64,000 nucleotides of DNA. Origin: Saprospiraceae bacterium (lineage in GTDB: Bacteria; Bacteroidota; Bacteroidia; Chitinophagales; Saprospiraceae). Both the position numbers and the translations under genes were made by a program. Positions 48,768 through 58,268 of the stretch are shown here, piece by piece. How positions within the stretch are numbered: the stretch's first letter is position 1; the number at the start of each line of letters is the position of its first letter. The stretch covers positions 1 through 64,000 of the forward strand of contig JAJCYH010000013.1 in assembly GCA_029262995.1 (NCBI GenBank), in the 5' to 3' direction. The notes below the pieces were generated by a model that saw nothing but the letters and a program-made list of their open reading frames with translations, searched no databases and was not told the DNA's origin.

Positions 48768-49892
48768 TTATACAACAAATAAATCCGAAATCACAGAATT
48801 TGCAATAAGTTTGCCCTTGTTAGTCAACAAATATTTGTTGGCATGGATATAAATATTCTGCTGATCTATCTGTTCATTAACACTTTCAAGAAAGCTATTA
48901 AGAGATTGCTCATCAAGAAGTTTTAATCTGTTAATATCGCAACCCCAGATTGTCCTAAGTCCTGTCATTAAATATTCATTGAATTGGTCATGCCTGGATA
49001 ATTGCTCTATTTCAAAATAACTTAACCCTGAGTTAACCGAATCTATGTACTTCTTATTATGACTTATATTCCACTGCCTAGAATCTCCACAAAAGGAATG
49101 GGATGAGGGTCCAATACCAAGATAAGGCACACCCTTCCAATAATTACTGTTATGTTTTGAAACTGTATTTCCTCTTCCATAATTCGATATCTCATAATGT
49201 GTAAATCCTTTAGATTCCATTATCTCAATCGTCCGTAAAAATTGCTTAGAATAGTCTTGCTCTCGAGGTGCCTCTGTCTTTCCTTTTGCAATCATCTTTT
49301 GGAGAGCTGTTTCAGGTTCAACTGTTAAGCCGTAACAGGATAGATGATTAATATCAAAGAATTCAATTTTGTCAAGGTTGCTCTTCCATTTGTCCATATT
49401 GCTTGTAGGACCACCAAAAATCAAATCAATTGAAATATTGTTAAGTCCAATATTCTGAGCTTCAAGTAAACATTGTTCCGCCTGTTGCACATTGTGAGAT
49501 CTATTCATCCATAATAGGTCATCATCAAAAAAAGATTGTATACCAATGCTTAATCTGTTAATACCATTTTGCTTTAACAACTTAAGATAATTGGTATTGA
49601 GATCGTCAGGATTGGCCTCTAAGCTTATTTCGATCTGGTCGGAAAGGTCGTAATATTTGTTAACAGCATTCAATAATTTGTCAAAGTCCTTTTCATTTAA
49701 AACAGAAGGGGTCCCTCCTCCAAAATATATCGTTTCTAATGTGTCTTCTAACAAATAGGAATGCCTCTGATCCAATTCTCTTATCATTGCATCGATAAGT
49801 TGATCTTTGAGATTCAGATTGGTAGAAAAGTGAAAATTGCAATAATGGCAAGCTTTTCTACAAAATGGAATATGCATATAAATACCTGACAT
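48768..49892 (-). CDS. hemW: Radical SAM heme chaperone HemW (HemN-like)
   Basis: 374 residues. The radical-SAM cluster motif CRKACHYC (C11, C15, C18) is followed by NFHFS, and YFGGGTPSVL, LEANPDDL and RLSIGIQSF are the HemN/HemW family motifs. The length (about 375) and the CxxxCxYC-NF pattern fit HemW, which inserts heme into target proteins. True HemN is about 450 residues with an extra N-terminal region. The C-terminal helical domain is complete. It is divergent from an outer-membrane protein gene across 42 bases. Confidence 0.9.
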   Translation of the reverse strand: MSGIYMHIPFCRKACHYCNFHFSTNLNLKDQLIDAMIRELDQRHSYLLEDTLETIYFGGGTPSVLNEKDFDKLLNAVNKYYDLSDQIEISLEANPDDLNTNYLKLLKQNGINRLSIGIQSFFDDDLLWMNRSHNVQQAEQCLLEAQNIGLNNISIDLIFGGPTSNMDKWKSNLDKIEFFDINHLSCYGLTVEPETALQKMIAKGKTEAPREQDYSKQFLRTIEIMESKGFTHYEISNYGRGNTVSKHNSNYWKGVPYLGIGPSSHSFCGDSRQWNISHNKKYIDSVNSGLSYFEIEQLSRHDQFNEYLMTGLRTIWGCDINRLKLLDEQSLNSFLESVNEQIDQQNIYIHANKYLLTNKGKLIANSVISDLFVV

Positions 49893-49899
49893 TCACGCT

Positions 49900-49907
49900 T
49901 ATCTTTG
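49900..49907 (+). promoter_or_regulatory. -7 promoter box for the BamA/TamA-like gene
   Basis: TATCTTTG is an exact TAnnTTTG match, ending 27 bases before the TTG start at 49935, inside the 42-base divergent gap with hemW. No -33 TTG at ideal spacing. Confidence 0.5.
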
Positions 49908-49934
49908 TGTTAAACAAACAAATAAAAAGAAATC

Positions 49935-51686
49935 TTGAATCAAATACATCTGATTATAACGATTATACTTTTTTGTGCTTTGCCAAAACTTCAAGCCCAA
50001 GTTAAAAACATTACCCTTATCTCAAAGGATGGCGAAGGTATCATTGTTAAAGAACATGTACAATTGAAAAAAAATGAATTACTAGATAACGTTTTAAGTG
50101 CCATAACAACAAAGCTTATCGATCAAAATTATCTAGAAGCCTCAGTCGATTCCGTTTATTTGGATACACTCACTCAATCCTATGTCGCTACTCTACACAA
50201 AGGGCCTGAATATTTTTTTGAATCTATATCCTTGGATTCTCTTGACGGAAATCTTGTTGAACAGATCGGTCAAAAAAGAATTGAAGACAAAAATCAGTTT
50301 ATAAGATTTAAGAATAAATGTATAGAGATCCTAGCAAATAATGGCTACCCCTTTTCCTCAATTAGATTAAAAGAAACCAATTATATATCAGACTCCATAA
50401 ATGGATTTTTACAAATTGATAAAGGTCCGTTAATCATCATTGATTCTATTTTAAACAAAGGACGGGTAAATCTATCTGAAAAGTTTATTCATAAATATTT
50501 GAGTATTCCACAAAAAAGCATCTACAAACAAAGTAGAGTTGTAGAAATCTCAAAAAAAATAAACGACCTCAGATATATCCAACAGTTCCAAGATCCTGAC
50601 ATTACTTTTTATGGAAACTACGCTACTGTCAATTTGTATATGAAAGAAAGAAACAGTAGCAGGTTTGATTTTCTATTTGGCATCATTCCTACACAAAATA
50701 TTGCTGGTAAGCAGCTGTTTTTATCTCTAGACCTTACTGCAGAGATGATAAATAAATTAGGTAATGGAGAATACTTTTATGTCGACTTTGAAAGATTGAG
50801 GCCTGAACAGCAGAAATTTCAAATTAAATTCAACTATCCATATTTATTGGGACTAAACTATGCCTTGGATATAGACTTTAGCATTTTCCGATTAGGCCTT
50901 GAATATCAAACATTAAATTCAGATATCGGCATCGAATATCTTTTCAACAACAGAGATAGGCTTAAATTATCCTGGAACTATGAATCCAGTAACCTTATTG
51001 ATATTGATACTACTGCTATACTCAATCAAAAAATGCTACCCCAGGATCTCGATGTATCTCAAAATGGACTATCTCTAGGGTTAAACATATCAAGGCTGGA
51101 TTATATACCTAATCCTCGCAGTGGATTTGCTATCTACCTCAAGACAACAGCAGGGTTGAAAACCATACAAAGAAATTCTAGTGTCTTGCAATTAAAAAAT
51201 AATGAAGTTGATTTCTCAATGGCCTATGATTCATTGGAGCTAAAGACAATAAGACTAGAAATAATAGCCAAGTTAGAAAAATTTATTCCAATTGGACAAC
51301 GCAGTAGTATTGCGACACAGCTTCAACTAGGTTGGCGATCTAGTAAAAACGGATTGTACAGAAATGAAAAGTTTCAAATAGGAGGAAATAAGTTAATGCG
51401 TGGTTTTGATGAGGCTCAATTTTTTACACCATATTATAGCGTTGCCAGCATCGAATACCGGCTATTGCTGTCCAACAATTCATTCTTAAGTATTCCATTT
51501 GTTGATGTAGGATTTTTGGAAACTACTGCACAGAACTCTACTTGGGCCATCGGTGTTGGAAGCGGCCTTGGTATTGAAACCAAAGCTGGGGTATTCCAAT
51601 TTAGCATTGCCGTTGGTAGAACAAAGGACTTGAGTTTTGACCTTAGAAGGCCAAAAGCACACTTTGGATTTCTTTCTATATTCTAA
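49935..51686 (+). CDS. BamA/TamA-like outer-membrane protein with POTRA-like N-terminus
   Basis: 583 residues. The TTG start is required, because an in-frame TAA lies at 49923-49925 and the signal peptide (NQIHLIITIILFCALPKLQAQ) begins directly after it. About residues 24-220 form POTRA-like alpha/beta repeats (KNELLDNVLSAITTKLIDQNYLEASVDSVYL; IEILANNGYPFSSIRLKE). The rest is a barrel with the Omp85-family motif GGNKLMRGFDEAQFF (the RGF motif of L6) and ends in an aromatic strand HFGFLSIF. It could be a translocation-and-assembly component or another Omp85-type translocator; it is shorter than BamA. Confidence 0.85.
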   Translation: MNQIHLIITIILFCALPKLQAQVKNITLISKDGEGIIVKEHVQLKKNELLDNVLSAITTKLIDQNYLEASVDSVYLDTLTQSYVATLHKGPEYFFESISLDSLDGNLVEQIGQKRIEDKNQFIRFKNKCIEILANNGYPFSSIRLKETNYISDSINGFLQIDKGPLIIIDSILNKGRVNLSEKFIHKYLSIPQKSIYKQSRVVEISKKINDLRYIQQFQDPDITFYGNYATVNLYMKERNSSRFDFLFGIIPTQNIAGKQLFLSLDLTAEMINKLGNGEYFYVDFERLRPEQQKFQIKFNYPYLLGLNYALDIDFSIFRLGLEYQTLNSDIGIEYLFNNRDRLKLSWNYESSNLIDIDTTAILNQKMLPQDLDVSQNGLSLGLNISRLDYIPNPRSGFAIYLKTTAGLKTIQRNSSVLQLKNNEVDFSMAYDSLELKTIRLEIIAKLEKFIPIGQRSSIATQLQLGWRSSKNGLYRNEKFQIGGNKLMRGFDEAQFFTPYYSVASIEYRLLLSNNSFLSIPFVDVGFLETTAQNSTWAIGVGSGLGIETKAGVFQFSIAVGRTKDLSFDLRRPKAHFGFLSIF

Positions 51687-51687
51687 T

Positions 51688-53361
51688 CTAATGTAGTATT
51701 AAGAACTTACCTGCAAGGGCATTATTGATCCTAATCGTATAAATACCTGCTGGCCATTGTTGTGTATCAATATATCTTCTGCCACCAGATAAATTCGCAT
51801 ATCTTTCAATCACCTGTCCCAGAGGGTTCACTACGTCGAGATTAACAAATTTTCCAGCATCCCACTTCAAGGTGATCATGGCATCTGCTGGATTAGGATA
51901 AATTTCTAAATCATATTCCAATAACTCTTCAGTAAATACAAGTTTGTCACAAAACGTTGTGTCTGGATTTAATTCAATCCATCCCTTTGTACTAAGATCA
52001 CGATTTTCAAAAGCTGCAAAATTGTTTGGATATCTCTTTACTCTAAAAGTAAGATTATTGTTAACGCTCAAAGTTGTATCTCCTTGTTCAACAGCAGCCA
52101 TTCCTTTTTGAGGTGTTATATACTCCCATACAATTTCATCATCAGGAGTAATTTCAAATGTATAACCAAACCTACCTGATGTAATCAAATAATTGCTGTT
52201 GGGAAGGTATTGTATACTTGATAATCCTGTGGAGAACAATCGTTGTGGTTCAGGATGTGTGATTGTTTGTTCTGATGTTTCCGGTCCAAATCTATTTCCA
52301 TCAAAAGCAAACTCCCAATTATACATATTAAATAAAGGATCAAGTATTGTTCCTGCAGAAAAATCACTTCCTATCTGATTATTAAAAACGGCTAACTTTC
52401 CAAAATTAGGGTCGAAGCCTGGAATAAAATCATCAATAAAATTAGCATCATGCTGAAAAAATAAAGTTTGATCCGAGCTGTCTCCTTGATTATAAATTTG
52501 TGGATTCCCCCATCTGTACATCAAATCTCCACCTTTACCACTGAATCCTCCTTCGCTACTTGCAGCCTCGTCGGTCGTTGTCGTGTGATCAATAATCCAT
52601 ATTTCACTGAAATATGGAATGCTTATCATCAGGTAATCCCATCTTGGATCATAATCCAATGAGTTGCTATGCATCCAATCGGGATTTCCAGAACCATCAT
52701 AATCATGATTGATGTTTACTTTTCCAGGGTTTTGTGATATGTCTCCAAAATTCTCTTTTGTATCATCAAAATCCTGAATTAAGTGATCCCAAACATGCCA
52801 TTCCCAGACCACTTCATCCGTTTCTGGATCAATTTCTAAAATATAATCTGGCCACATTTCATCGCGCTGTAAAACGGATGTATCTCTTCCTGCAGCAATA
52901 ACTTCATCCAAGGTTTTTACTTCCCACACTATCATGGCAATTGTCAATTTGTCATTCTTTTCCACGACTGTAATATCGTGATGCAATCTCTCCAAAGAGT
53001 CATTTACTGTATAACTCCACTCAAGATCATTGTCCCACGATCTTATCTCCACTGTTGCTCCTCCACCTCCAGCCCAAATTGCATTCCCTACTACAGATGA
53101 TGGTCTTAATGTCTTCACTAATCTTCCATCTTCTAAAAGATAAACCGTATTTCCAGGTCTTGTATCTGGATCACCTTCCCAGGTATGAACAATTTCACCA
53201 CAGTTATTTAGCAAATAAACATTAGGTTGATTGTGTTGATAGATAAGATTATAACCATCAAAGGACTTATTCTGATTGTATGAAATTAGCCCAACTGTAT
53301 TTTGCGATAAGCAGATGGAAATGCAAAAACTTGATATCAGGAAGAAGCTAAATAATCTCAT
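51688..53361 (-). CDS. Arylsulfotransferase-family exported protein with T9SS sorting tail (copy A)
   Basis: 557 residues with signal peptide (MRLFSFFLISSFCISICLSQ). The body matches the arylsulfotransferase (ASST) beta-propeller family: NCGEIVHTWEGDPDTRPGNTVYLLEDGRLV, LHHDITVVEKNDKL, EIDPETDEVVWEWHVWDHLIQD, WMHSNSLDYDP and FFQHDANFID. The last 75 residues (YPNPADAMITLKWD, VVNPLGQVIERY, WPAGIYTIRIN) are a type A T9SS sorting domain. The known reaction is transfer of sulfate between phenolic esters. I cannot verify all catalytic histidines. A close paralogue lies immediately upstream. Confidence 0.85.
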   Translation of the reverse strand: MRLFSFFLISSFCISICLSQNTVGLISYNQNKSFDGYNLIYQHNQPNVYLLNNCGEIVHTWEGDPDTRPGNTVYLLEDGRLVKTLRPSSVVGNAIWAGGGGATVEIRSWDNDLEWSYTVNDSLERLHHDITVVEKNDKLTIAMIVWEVKTLDEVIAAGRDTSVLQRDEMWPDYILEIDPETDEVVWEWHVWDHLIQDFDDTKENFGDISQNPGKVNINHDYDGSGNPDWMHSNSLDYDPRWDYLMISIPYFSEIWIIDHTTTTDEAASSEGGFSGKGGDLMYRWGNPQIYNQGDSSDQTLFFQHDANFIDDFIPGFDPNFGKLAVFNNQIGSDFSAGTILDPLFNMYNWEFAFDGNRFGPETSEQTITHPEPQRLFSTGLSSIQYLPNSNYLITSGRFGYTFEITPDDEIVWEYITPQKGMAAVEQGDTTLSVNNNLTFRVKRYPNNFAAFENRDLSTKGWIELNPDTTFCDKLVFTEELLEYDLEIYPNPADAMITLKWDAGKFVNLDVVNPLGQVIERYANLSGGRRYIDTQQWPAGIYTIRINNALAGKFLILH

Positions 53362-53405
53362 TTCTTTGTTTTTTGTAAAAGTATCAATTCTATTAATTTC
53401 TACTA

Positions 53406-55088
53406 TCAGAGTTTGACGAATTTTATTGATTCTTCATGACTGTTTATTGTTAATTGTAAAATATAGAAACCAGGATTAAGTGTGGAGATGTCGATTCTTA
53501 GATTAGTTTCATTTTTTGCGCTAAGCAAAACATTGGCATTGATATTCAATATGTTAAAAGAATAAGAAAGAGTTGAGCCTAGGTCCAATTGAATCCAATC
53601 ATTTGCTGGATTGGGAAATATTGAAATTTTACTTTCAGCTTTTTGATCTTTGGATGCCGATACGATATCATCATAAATCTGACACGTATAAGATTCTCCA
53701 TCGCCTTCAATTTTGTCGCCAGGCACAATGATTCTATTTGTAAAGGCAGGATAGTCTGTCTTATACTTCAGTGCTCTGAATATATCGTTCAAGTTAGGTT
53801 CAATACCTTGAGGTGTTATAGATCCCTGACTAATCGGCACAATATATTCCCATAACAAATCTCCATTTTTATTGATTTCGTAAATTGTCCCATTGTTGCC
53901 AGAGGCAATAAAGTAATGTCCATTTTCCATGACTTGAACACCAGATATCCTAGGGGAGGTAAAATTGTAATTTGCTTTTGGAAAAATTGTCTGTTTTTCT
54001 TCAAGTTTAAATTGGGCATTAATGGTGTCAAAAACAAACCGGCCGTTTTCAACAATAGGTTTAATAATTTCGATTGAAGACAAATCATCGCCTTCTCTGC
54101 CTATTCCATTATTGAAAATAGATATTTCGCCTGTATATTCTCCATTAATCTGAATCCAGGAAGCATCATGCTGTGAGAATAAATTTTTAGCCTCAATATT
54201 TTCATTCCCGTAAGCTGATCCATTACCCCATCTAAATAAAAAATCTCCACCCATTCCATATCTCCCACCTGATCCAGATCTAGCCTCTTCGGTACTTGTA
54301 CTGTGATCAATCAAATAAACTTCGCTTGTGTTTCTTGAACTGATGACGATTAAGTCCAGTTCTGGATTATAATCTATGGCGTTCAAATGAACCCAATCTG
54401 GAGAACCGGGACCATTAGGATCAAATATGCTAAACGCCTGATAATTTATATCCATTTTTTGTGGGTTGGCTGATACTACTCCAAAATTGTCGACCAGCAT
54501 ATTTTTATCTTGTATGAGATGATCGAACATATGCCATTCCCAAACTATCTCTCCAGAGTCAACATCTATTGGTTTAACCTCTATGATATGTTCAAACCAC
54601 ACCCCATCGGAATGCACTGACGCTGGTATTCTACCTGCTTGAACTGACTCAAGAACAGACTTTCTTTCCCAAGCAATAAGCAAGATGTTTCCGTTATCTA
54701 AATATTCAAAATCATGATGTTGCTTGACTTGTTCGTCAGAATAGTCAAAGCGCCACATCAGCTCGTCATCCCATGATCGCCTTTCAATTCTCCCACCTGA
54801 ACCACCTGCACCAAATCCGCTAAATAATCTTCCTGCCCGCATTATAGATCCGTCTTCTAATAAGTAGGCCATCATCCCTGGCACATTATCAAAATTCCAA
54901 TCATTGATAAGCTCTCCACAATTATTGATCAAATAGGTTTTTTCATCTGTGACAGGAGAAAACAATGTGTAGCCATTAATTGCAAGACTATCATTTAAGA
55001 ATACCCCTACAGTCTGACTTTGTGCATGAATAGCTTTAGCTGCAATGAGCATAATTAACACTAGACAAGAATTATATATCTTTTTCAT
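53406..55088 (-). CDS. Arylsulfotransferase-family exported protein with T9SS sorting tail (copy B)
   Basis: 560 residues from the ATG at 55088; the frame extends to 55178, but the signal peptide (MKKIYNSCLVLIMLIAAKAIHAQ) starts here and a -7 box lies just before it. Same architecture as the downstream paralogue: NCGELINDWNFDNVPGMMAYLLEDGS, QHHDFEYLDNGNIL, IVWEWHMFDHLIQD, WVHLNAIDYNP, LFSQHDASW, and a sorting tail with FPNPANDWIQLDL and NPGFYILQLTI. The divergence between copies is large outside these motifs. Function as for copy A; substrate unknown. Confidence 0.85.
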   Translation of the reverse strand: MKKIYNSCLVLIMLIAAKAIHAQSQTVGVFLNDSLAINGYTLFSPVTDEKTYLINNCGELINDWNFDNVPGMMAYLLEDGSIMRAGRLFSGFGAGGSGGRIERRSWDDELMWRFDYSDEQVKQHHDFEYLDNGNILLIAWERKSVLESVQAGRIPASVHSDGVWFEHIIEVKPIDVDSGEIVWEWHMFDHLIQDKNMLVDNFGVVSANPQKMDINYQAFSIFDPNGPGSPDWVHLNAIDYNPELDLIVISSRNTSEVYLIDHSTSTEEARSGSGGRYGMGGDFLFRWGNGSAYGNENIEAKNLFSQHDASWIQINGEYTGEISIFNNGIGREGDDLSSIEIIKPIVENGRFVFDTINAQFKLEEKQTIFPKANYNFTSPRISGVQVMENGHYFIASGNNGTIYEINKNGDLLWEYIVPISQGSITPQGIEPNLNDIFRALKYKTDYPAFTNRIIVPGDKIEGDGESYTCQIYDDIVSASKDQKAESKISIFPNPANDWIQLDLGSTLSYSFNILNINANVLLSAKNETNLRIDISTLNPGFYILQLTINSHEESIKFVKL

Positions 55089-55096
55089 ACTGCTAT

Positions 55097-55104
55097 CAAA
55101 TATA
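55097..55104 (-). promoter_or_regulatory. -7 promoter box for arylsulfotransferase copy B
   Basis: Reads TATATTTG on the minus strand, an exact TAnnTTTG match, only eight bases upstream of the ATG at 55088. It implies a nearly leaderless mRNA. A minus-strand TTG (plus 55128-55130) lies 23 bases further upstream. Confidence 0.45.
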
Positions 55105-55143
55105 TTCTGAAATATAACTTCAAGTAACAATTGACAAGACAAT

Positions 55144-55794
55144 TTATCGCTTTGTAATAAAATGAACACCGTCATCAATTGGAAGTAGTATGTTATCTAC
55201 ACGTATGTCTTTAGCGACATATTCATTAAACAGCATAAGACCCTCCCCTAGTTTATCCGTAGATTCCTCAACCACAGTACCTTTCCAAAGCGTATTATCT
55301 GCCAGTATGACTCCGCCAGGCTTTAATTTGGGCAGAACCAATTCATAATAATTGATATACTGTCTTTTGGCTGCATCGATAAAGACAAGATCAAAAACAA
55401 TATCCAAAGATTCTATAAGATCAGTAGCATCTCCAATAATCTGGACTACCTGATGATTTATCTTGAGTTTTTTAAACGAATCAAGAGCATAGCTCTCTAG
55501 GTCTTTATTTTTTTCTATAGTAAAAATTTTACCTTCTGGACTTAAGCCTTCAGCCAAACAAATTGTTCCATAACCTGTAAATGTCCCAATTTCAAGAATG
55601 AATTGAGGTTTAATCAGCTTAGACATCATACTTAAAAAACGACCTAAATATTCCCCTGATACCATTTTTATTTGTCCTGTGTCGTATGATTTTTGATATA
55701 GATCTCTTAATACTGAATTTGCTGGACTTGTATGTGTCTGGCAATAATCAGAGATGGCTGTCGGTGTGATGGCATTAAACTTTCTTTCGTCCAT
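55144..55794 (-). CDS. O-methyltransferase (class I SAM-dependent)
   Basis: 216 residues, the usual size of the O-methyltransferase-3 family. SAM-binding motif I is LEIGTFTGYGTICLAEGL; VFIDAAKRQYINYYE holds the metal-binding aspartate, and ILADNTLWKG completes the metal/catalytic region. Members methylate catechols or act on RNA (TrmR-like); the substrate is not known. Its start overlaps the end of the EamA gene by 20 bases, so the two are coupled. Confidence 0.93.
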   Translation of the reverse strand: MDERKFNAITPTAISDYCQTHTSPANSVLRDLYQKSYDTGQIKMVSGEYLGRFLSMMSKLIKPQFILEIGTFTGYGTICLAEGLSPEGKIFTIEKNKDLESYALDSFKKLKINHQVVQIIGDATDLIESLDIVFDLVFIDAAKRQYINYYELVLPKLKPGGVILADNTLWKGTVVEESTDKLGEGLMLFNEYVAKDIRVDNILLPIDDGVHFITKR

Positions 55795-56662
55795 AAATGC
55801 GATTTTCTAAAATTGGATGAGCAAATACAATGATTAAAATTATTGAAACAGCAAAGTAGAACATCATATTAAGTTCTTGATGCTCTTTTAATATAAAAAT
55901 AGCTAATATAATTCCATATACTGGTTCTAGATTAATGACAAGATTAGCATCAAAAGCTGAGACAAATCTTAGTGCTTTCATGCTTATTACATATGCAAAT
56001 GTTGTACATAAAAACGAAAGTATGATCAAATAAATCCAGTCCGTTTTCAACGGAATAATATCTGTAGCACTAGGTATAAAAAATGGCAGCAATATGCTGA
56101 TTAAAACAAAGGCACTAAACATTTCAATGAATGTAATTTGATAACTATTAGCCCTCTCAATATATTTTTTGTTGAAGCTTGCAAAAAGAGAGGCAAGAAA
56201 GGCAGACAGTAGTGCAACACCAAATCCCAGCTTTAATGAAATGTCAATATTCTGAGCTATCATAAACATGGGCGGAATAATCATAATTCCCAAGATTAGT
56301 TCAAGCAATTTAAGTTTTCGCTTTGTGATCAAAGGCTCTATTAAGGAGGTAAAAAAAGAAGTGCTTGCCATAGCTGCTAGCACAACAGAGGCGTTTGCCA
56401 ATTTGATTGCTCCATAGAAACTGATCCAATGCAAAGCCACAATAAATCCAATGCCAACGTATATAGATATCAGCCTCTTTGGCATTTTTATAATATCCAA
56501 GCCAAATCTAATGAAAACAAGCAGACTCAAGCTTGTTAATAATACACGCCACCATACTAGAGATATGGCAGATATCGAAATCAAGTCTCCTAAAATGGCT
56601 GTCAATCCATATAAAAGGACAGCCATGTGAAGTTGCAAATATGATTTGATTTTTCGATTCAT
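55775..56662 (-). CDS. EamA/DMT-family transporter
   Basis: 295 residues from the ATG at 56662; a TTG five codons earlier is less likely. It has ten hydrophobic segments arranged as two EamA repeats (about 10-140 and 152-285). The second repeat has the family-typical LVINLEPVYGIILAIFILKEH. Such drug/metabolite transporters usually export amino acids or small metabolites; the substrate is not evident. It overlaps the methyltransferase gene and is divergent from a peroxiredoxin gene. Confidence 0.9.
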   Translation of the reverse strand: MNRKIKSYLQLHMAVLLYGLTAILGDLISISAISLVWWRVLLTSLSLLVFIRFGLDIIKMPKRLISIYVGIGFIVALHWISFYGAIKLANASVVLAAMASTSFFTSLIEPLITKRKLKLLELILGIMIIPPMFMIAQNIDISLKLGFGVALLSAFLASLFASFNKKYIERANSYQITFIEMFSAFVLISILLPFFIPSATDIIPLKTDWIYLIILSFLCTTFAYVISMKALRFVSAFDANLVINLEPVYGIILAIFILKEHQELNMMFYFAVSIILIIVFAHPILENRIYGRKKV

Positions 56663-56745
56663 TACTGTAAGTGGCAAATATCAGTCATTACGCAAATATT
56701 ATCTCTATTTTGCTCAATTGATAACCTACTTTATATAGAAAACTC

Positions 56746-56753
56746 TATTTTTG
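56746..56753 (+). promoter_or_regulatory. -7 promoter box for the peroxiredoxin-clpS-aat run
   Basis: TATTTTTG is an exact TAnnTTTG match, ending 18 bases before the ATG at 56772. A TTG at 56718-56720 lies 25 bases upstream, slightly farther than the usual -33 spacing. A TTG codon within the box (56751) is a false start candidate. Confidence 0.55.
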
Positions 56754-56771
56754 AATCTATTAACACCCTGT

Positions 56772-57242
56772 ATGACACTTAGTATTGGAAACCTAGCTCC
56801 TTCATTTACTATGAAGGACACTGAATTGAAAGATATAAGTCTGTCCGATTTTAGTGGACAAACTGTTGTTTTATTATTCTTCCCACTTGCCTTTACTGGC
56901 GTTTGTACAGATGAACTGTGCTTCATGAGAGACAATCTCAAAAAATATTCCTCACTTAATGCTCAAATTTTAGCTGTTTCTGTTGATTCACCTTTTACAC
57001 TTAAAAAGTTTAAGGAGGATAATCAGTTAAATTTTACTGTTTTATCTGATTTCAATAAGGAAGTCAGCAAAGCATATGGTGCTCAATATGAAGAATTCGT
57101 GTTAGGATTAAAGGGTGTTGCTAAAAGGGCTGTTTTCGTTATAGACAGAGAAGGTAAAATTCAATATCAAGAAATCTTGGAAAATGCCGGAAATTTACCC
57201 AACTTTGAAACTTTGGAAGCGGAAGTTTCTAAAATAAATTAA
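56772..57242 (+). CDS. Peroxiredoxin (AhpC/TSA, AhpE/Bcp-like)
   Basis: 156 residues from the ATG at 56772. The thioredoxin-fold core has APSFTMKDTELKDISLSDF and FPLAFTGVCTDELCFMRD with the peroxidatic C45 and a second C50, resembling Bcp/AhpE-type peroxiredoxins. The C-terminal GVAKRAVFVIDREGKIQY is also conserved. It reduces peroxides in the cytoplasm; no signal peptide is present. It begins a run of four close plus-strand genes (18 bases to clpS). Confidence 0.92.
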   Translation: MTLSIGNLAPSFTMKDTELKDISLSDFSGQTVVLLFFPLAFTGVCTDELCFMRDNLKKYSSLNAQILAVSVDSPFTLKKFKEDNQLNFTVLSDFNKEVSKAYGAQYEEFVLGLKGVAKRAVFVIDREGKIQYQEILENAGNLPNFETLEAEVSKIN

Positions 57243-57260
57243 CACCTTTAATTTGAGATC

Positions 57261-57578
57261 ATGGCTAAAGAAATAGATCTAATACTATCTGATGAATTGA
57301 ATGAAGTATTCGTTGAAGAAGAAAAAGACCTTGTAGGTGTCCAGTTATCTCAATTGTTGGTGTATAATGATGATTTCAATACTTTCGATTGGGTGATTCA
57401 ATGCTTTATGGAAGTTTGTAATCATACCTTTGAACAATCCGAGCAATTATCCCTTATCGTTCATTACAAAGGTAAAGCTATCGTTAAAACTGGAGATTTT
57501 GATCTTTTAAAACCTATGAAAGATTCATTAGTTGAACGTGGTCTATCCGCTGTAATAGAAGTTACCGTCCAAGATTAA
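57261..57578 (+). CDS. clpS: ATP-dependent Clp protease adaptor ClpS
   Basis: 105 residues; the family is about 95-110. The core LVYNDDFNTFDWVIQCFMEVC and the following LSLIVHYKGKAIVKTG match ClpS, with the NDD motif and histidine that form the N-degron-binding pocket. The C-terminal GLSAVIEVT strand is also present. ClpS binds proteins with destabilising N-terminal residues and hands them to ClpA/ClpC with ClpP. It lies one base before aat, the enzyme that creates such N-termini, so the two form an N-degron unit. Confidence 0.93.
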   Translation: MAKEIDLILSDELNEVFVEEEKDLVGVQLSQLLVYNDDFNTFDWVIQCFMEVCNHTFEQSEQLSLIVHYKGKAIVKTGDFDLLKPMKDSLVERGLSAVIEVTVQD

Positions 57579-57579
57579 T

Positions 57580-58263
57580 TTGCCATTTTTTATTTCGCAT
57601 CGAAAAGATGTATTCCCTCATCCATTTCTAGCTGATGATGATGGTTTGCTTGCAATCAGTGAATCTGTTTCCTGTGATCAAATTCTTCTAAGTTATCAGT
57701 TTGGCATATTCCCCTGGTCAAATGAAGACGAGCCTGTTCTATGGTGGTCTCTTCATCCAAGGTGTGTTTTATATCCTGATAAAATAAGAGTAAGTAAAAG
57801 CATGGGTGCTTTAATGAGAAAAAATAAATACCAGTGCACCCTAGATACTTCTTTTGAACAAGTTATTGATGCTTGCCAAAACGTAAAACGGAATGGACAA
57901 GATGGGACGTGGATAACATCTTCACTAAAATCAACATTTATTGATCTCCATCATCAAGGACATGCCCACTCTATAGAGGTGTGGGATAGCGATGAGCTCA
58001 TTGGTGGCGTTTATGGATTAGCTATTGGTAAAATTTTCTTTGGAGAGTCTATGTTTTCGAAAAAAACAAACGCTTCTAAATTGGGATTTATAAATTTGGT
58101 AAAATTTTTAAAAGAGAAGGGCTTTGAGTTATTTGATTGTCAGCAAGAAACCGAACATCTTAAATCTCTTGGTGCTGAACTTATATCCAAAGAAAAATTT
58201 ATGATTGCCTTACGAAATAATATTTTTGCGAGCTGCAATAAATTCAGTTGGAAACTTGATTAA
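57580..58263 (+). CDS. aat: Leucyl/phenylalanyl-tRNA-protein transferase
   Basis: 227 residues, the normal length. It transfers Leu or Phe from aminoacyl-tRNA onto proteins with N-terminal Lys or Arg, marking them for ClpS. The signatures are complete: DDGLLAI, FGIFPWSNEDEPVLWWSLHPRCVL, DGTWI, GHAHSIEVWDSDELIGGVYGLAIGKIFFGESMFSK and FDCQQETEHLKSLGAE. The start is TTG at 57580, one base after the clpS stop; no ATG precedes the conserved N-terminal region. It is followed after five bases by an M16 peptidase gene. Confidence 0.96.
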   Translation: MPFFISHRKDVFPHPFLADDDGLLAISESVSCDQILLSYQFGIFPWSNEDEPVLWWSLHPRCVLYPDKIRVSKSMGALMRKNKYQCTLDTSFEQVIDACQNVKRNGQDGTWITSSLKSTFIDLHHQGHAHSIEVWDSDELIGGVYGLAIGKIFFGESMFSKKTNASKLGFINLVKFLKEKGFELFDCQQETEHLKSLGAELISKEKFMIALRNNIFASCNKFSWKLD

Positions 58264-58268
58264 TATCT

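Noticed and set aside
48768-49892. HemN (oxygen-independent coproporphyrinogen oxidase)
   Set aside because: At 374 residues, and without the longer N-terminal region of HemN, it fits HemW better.
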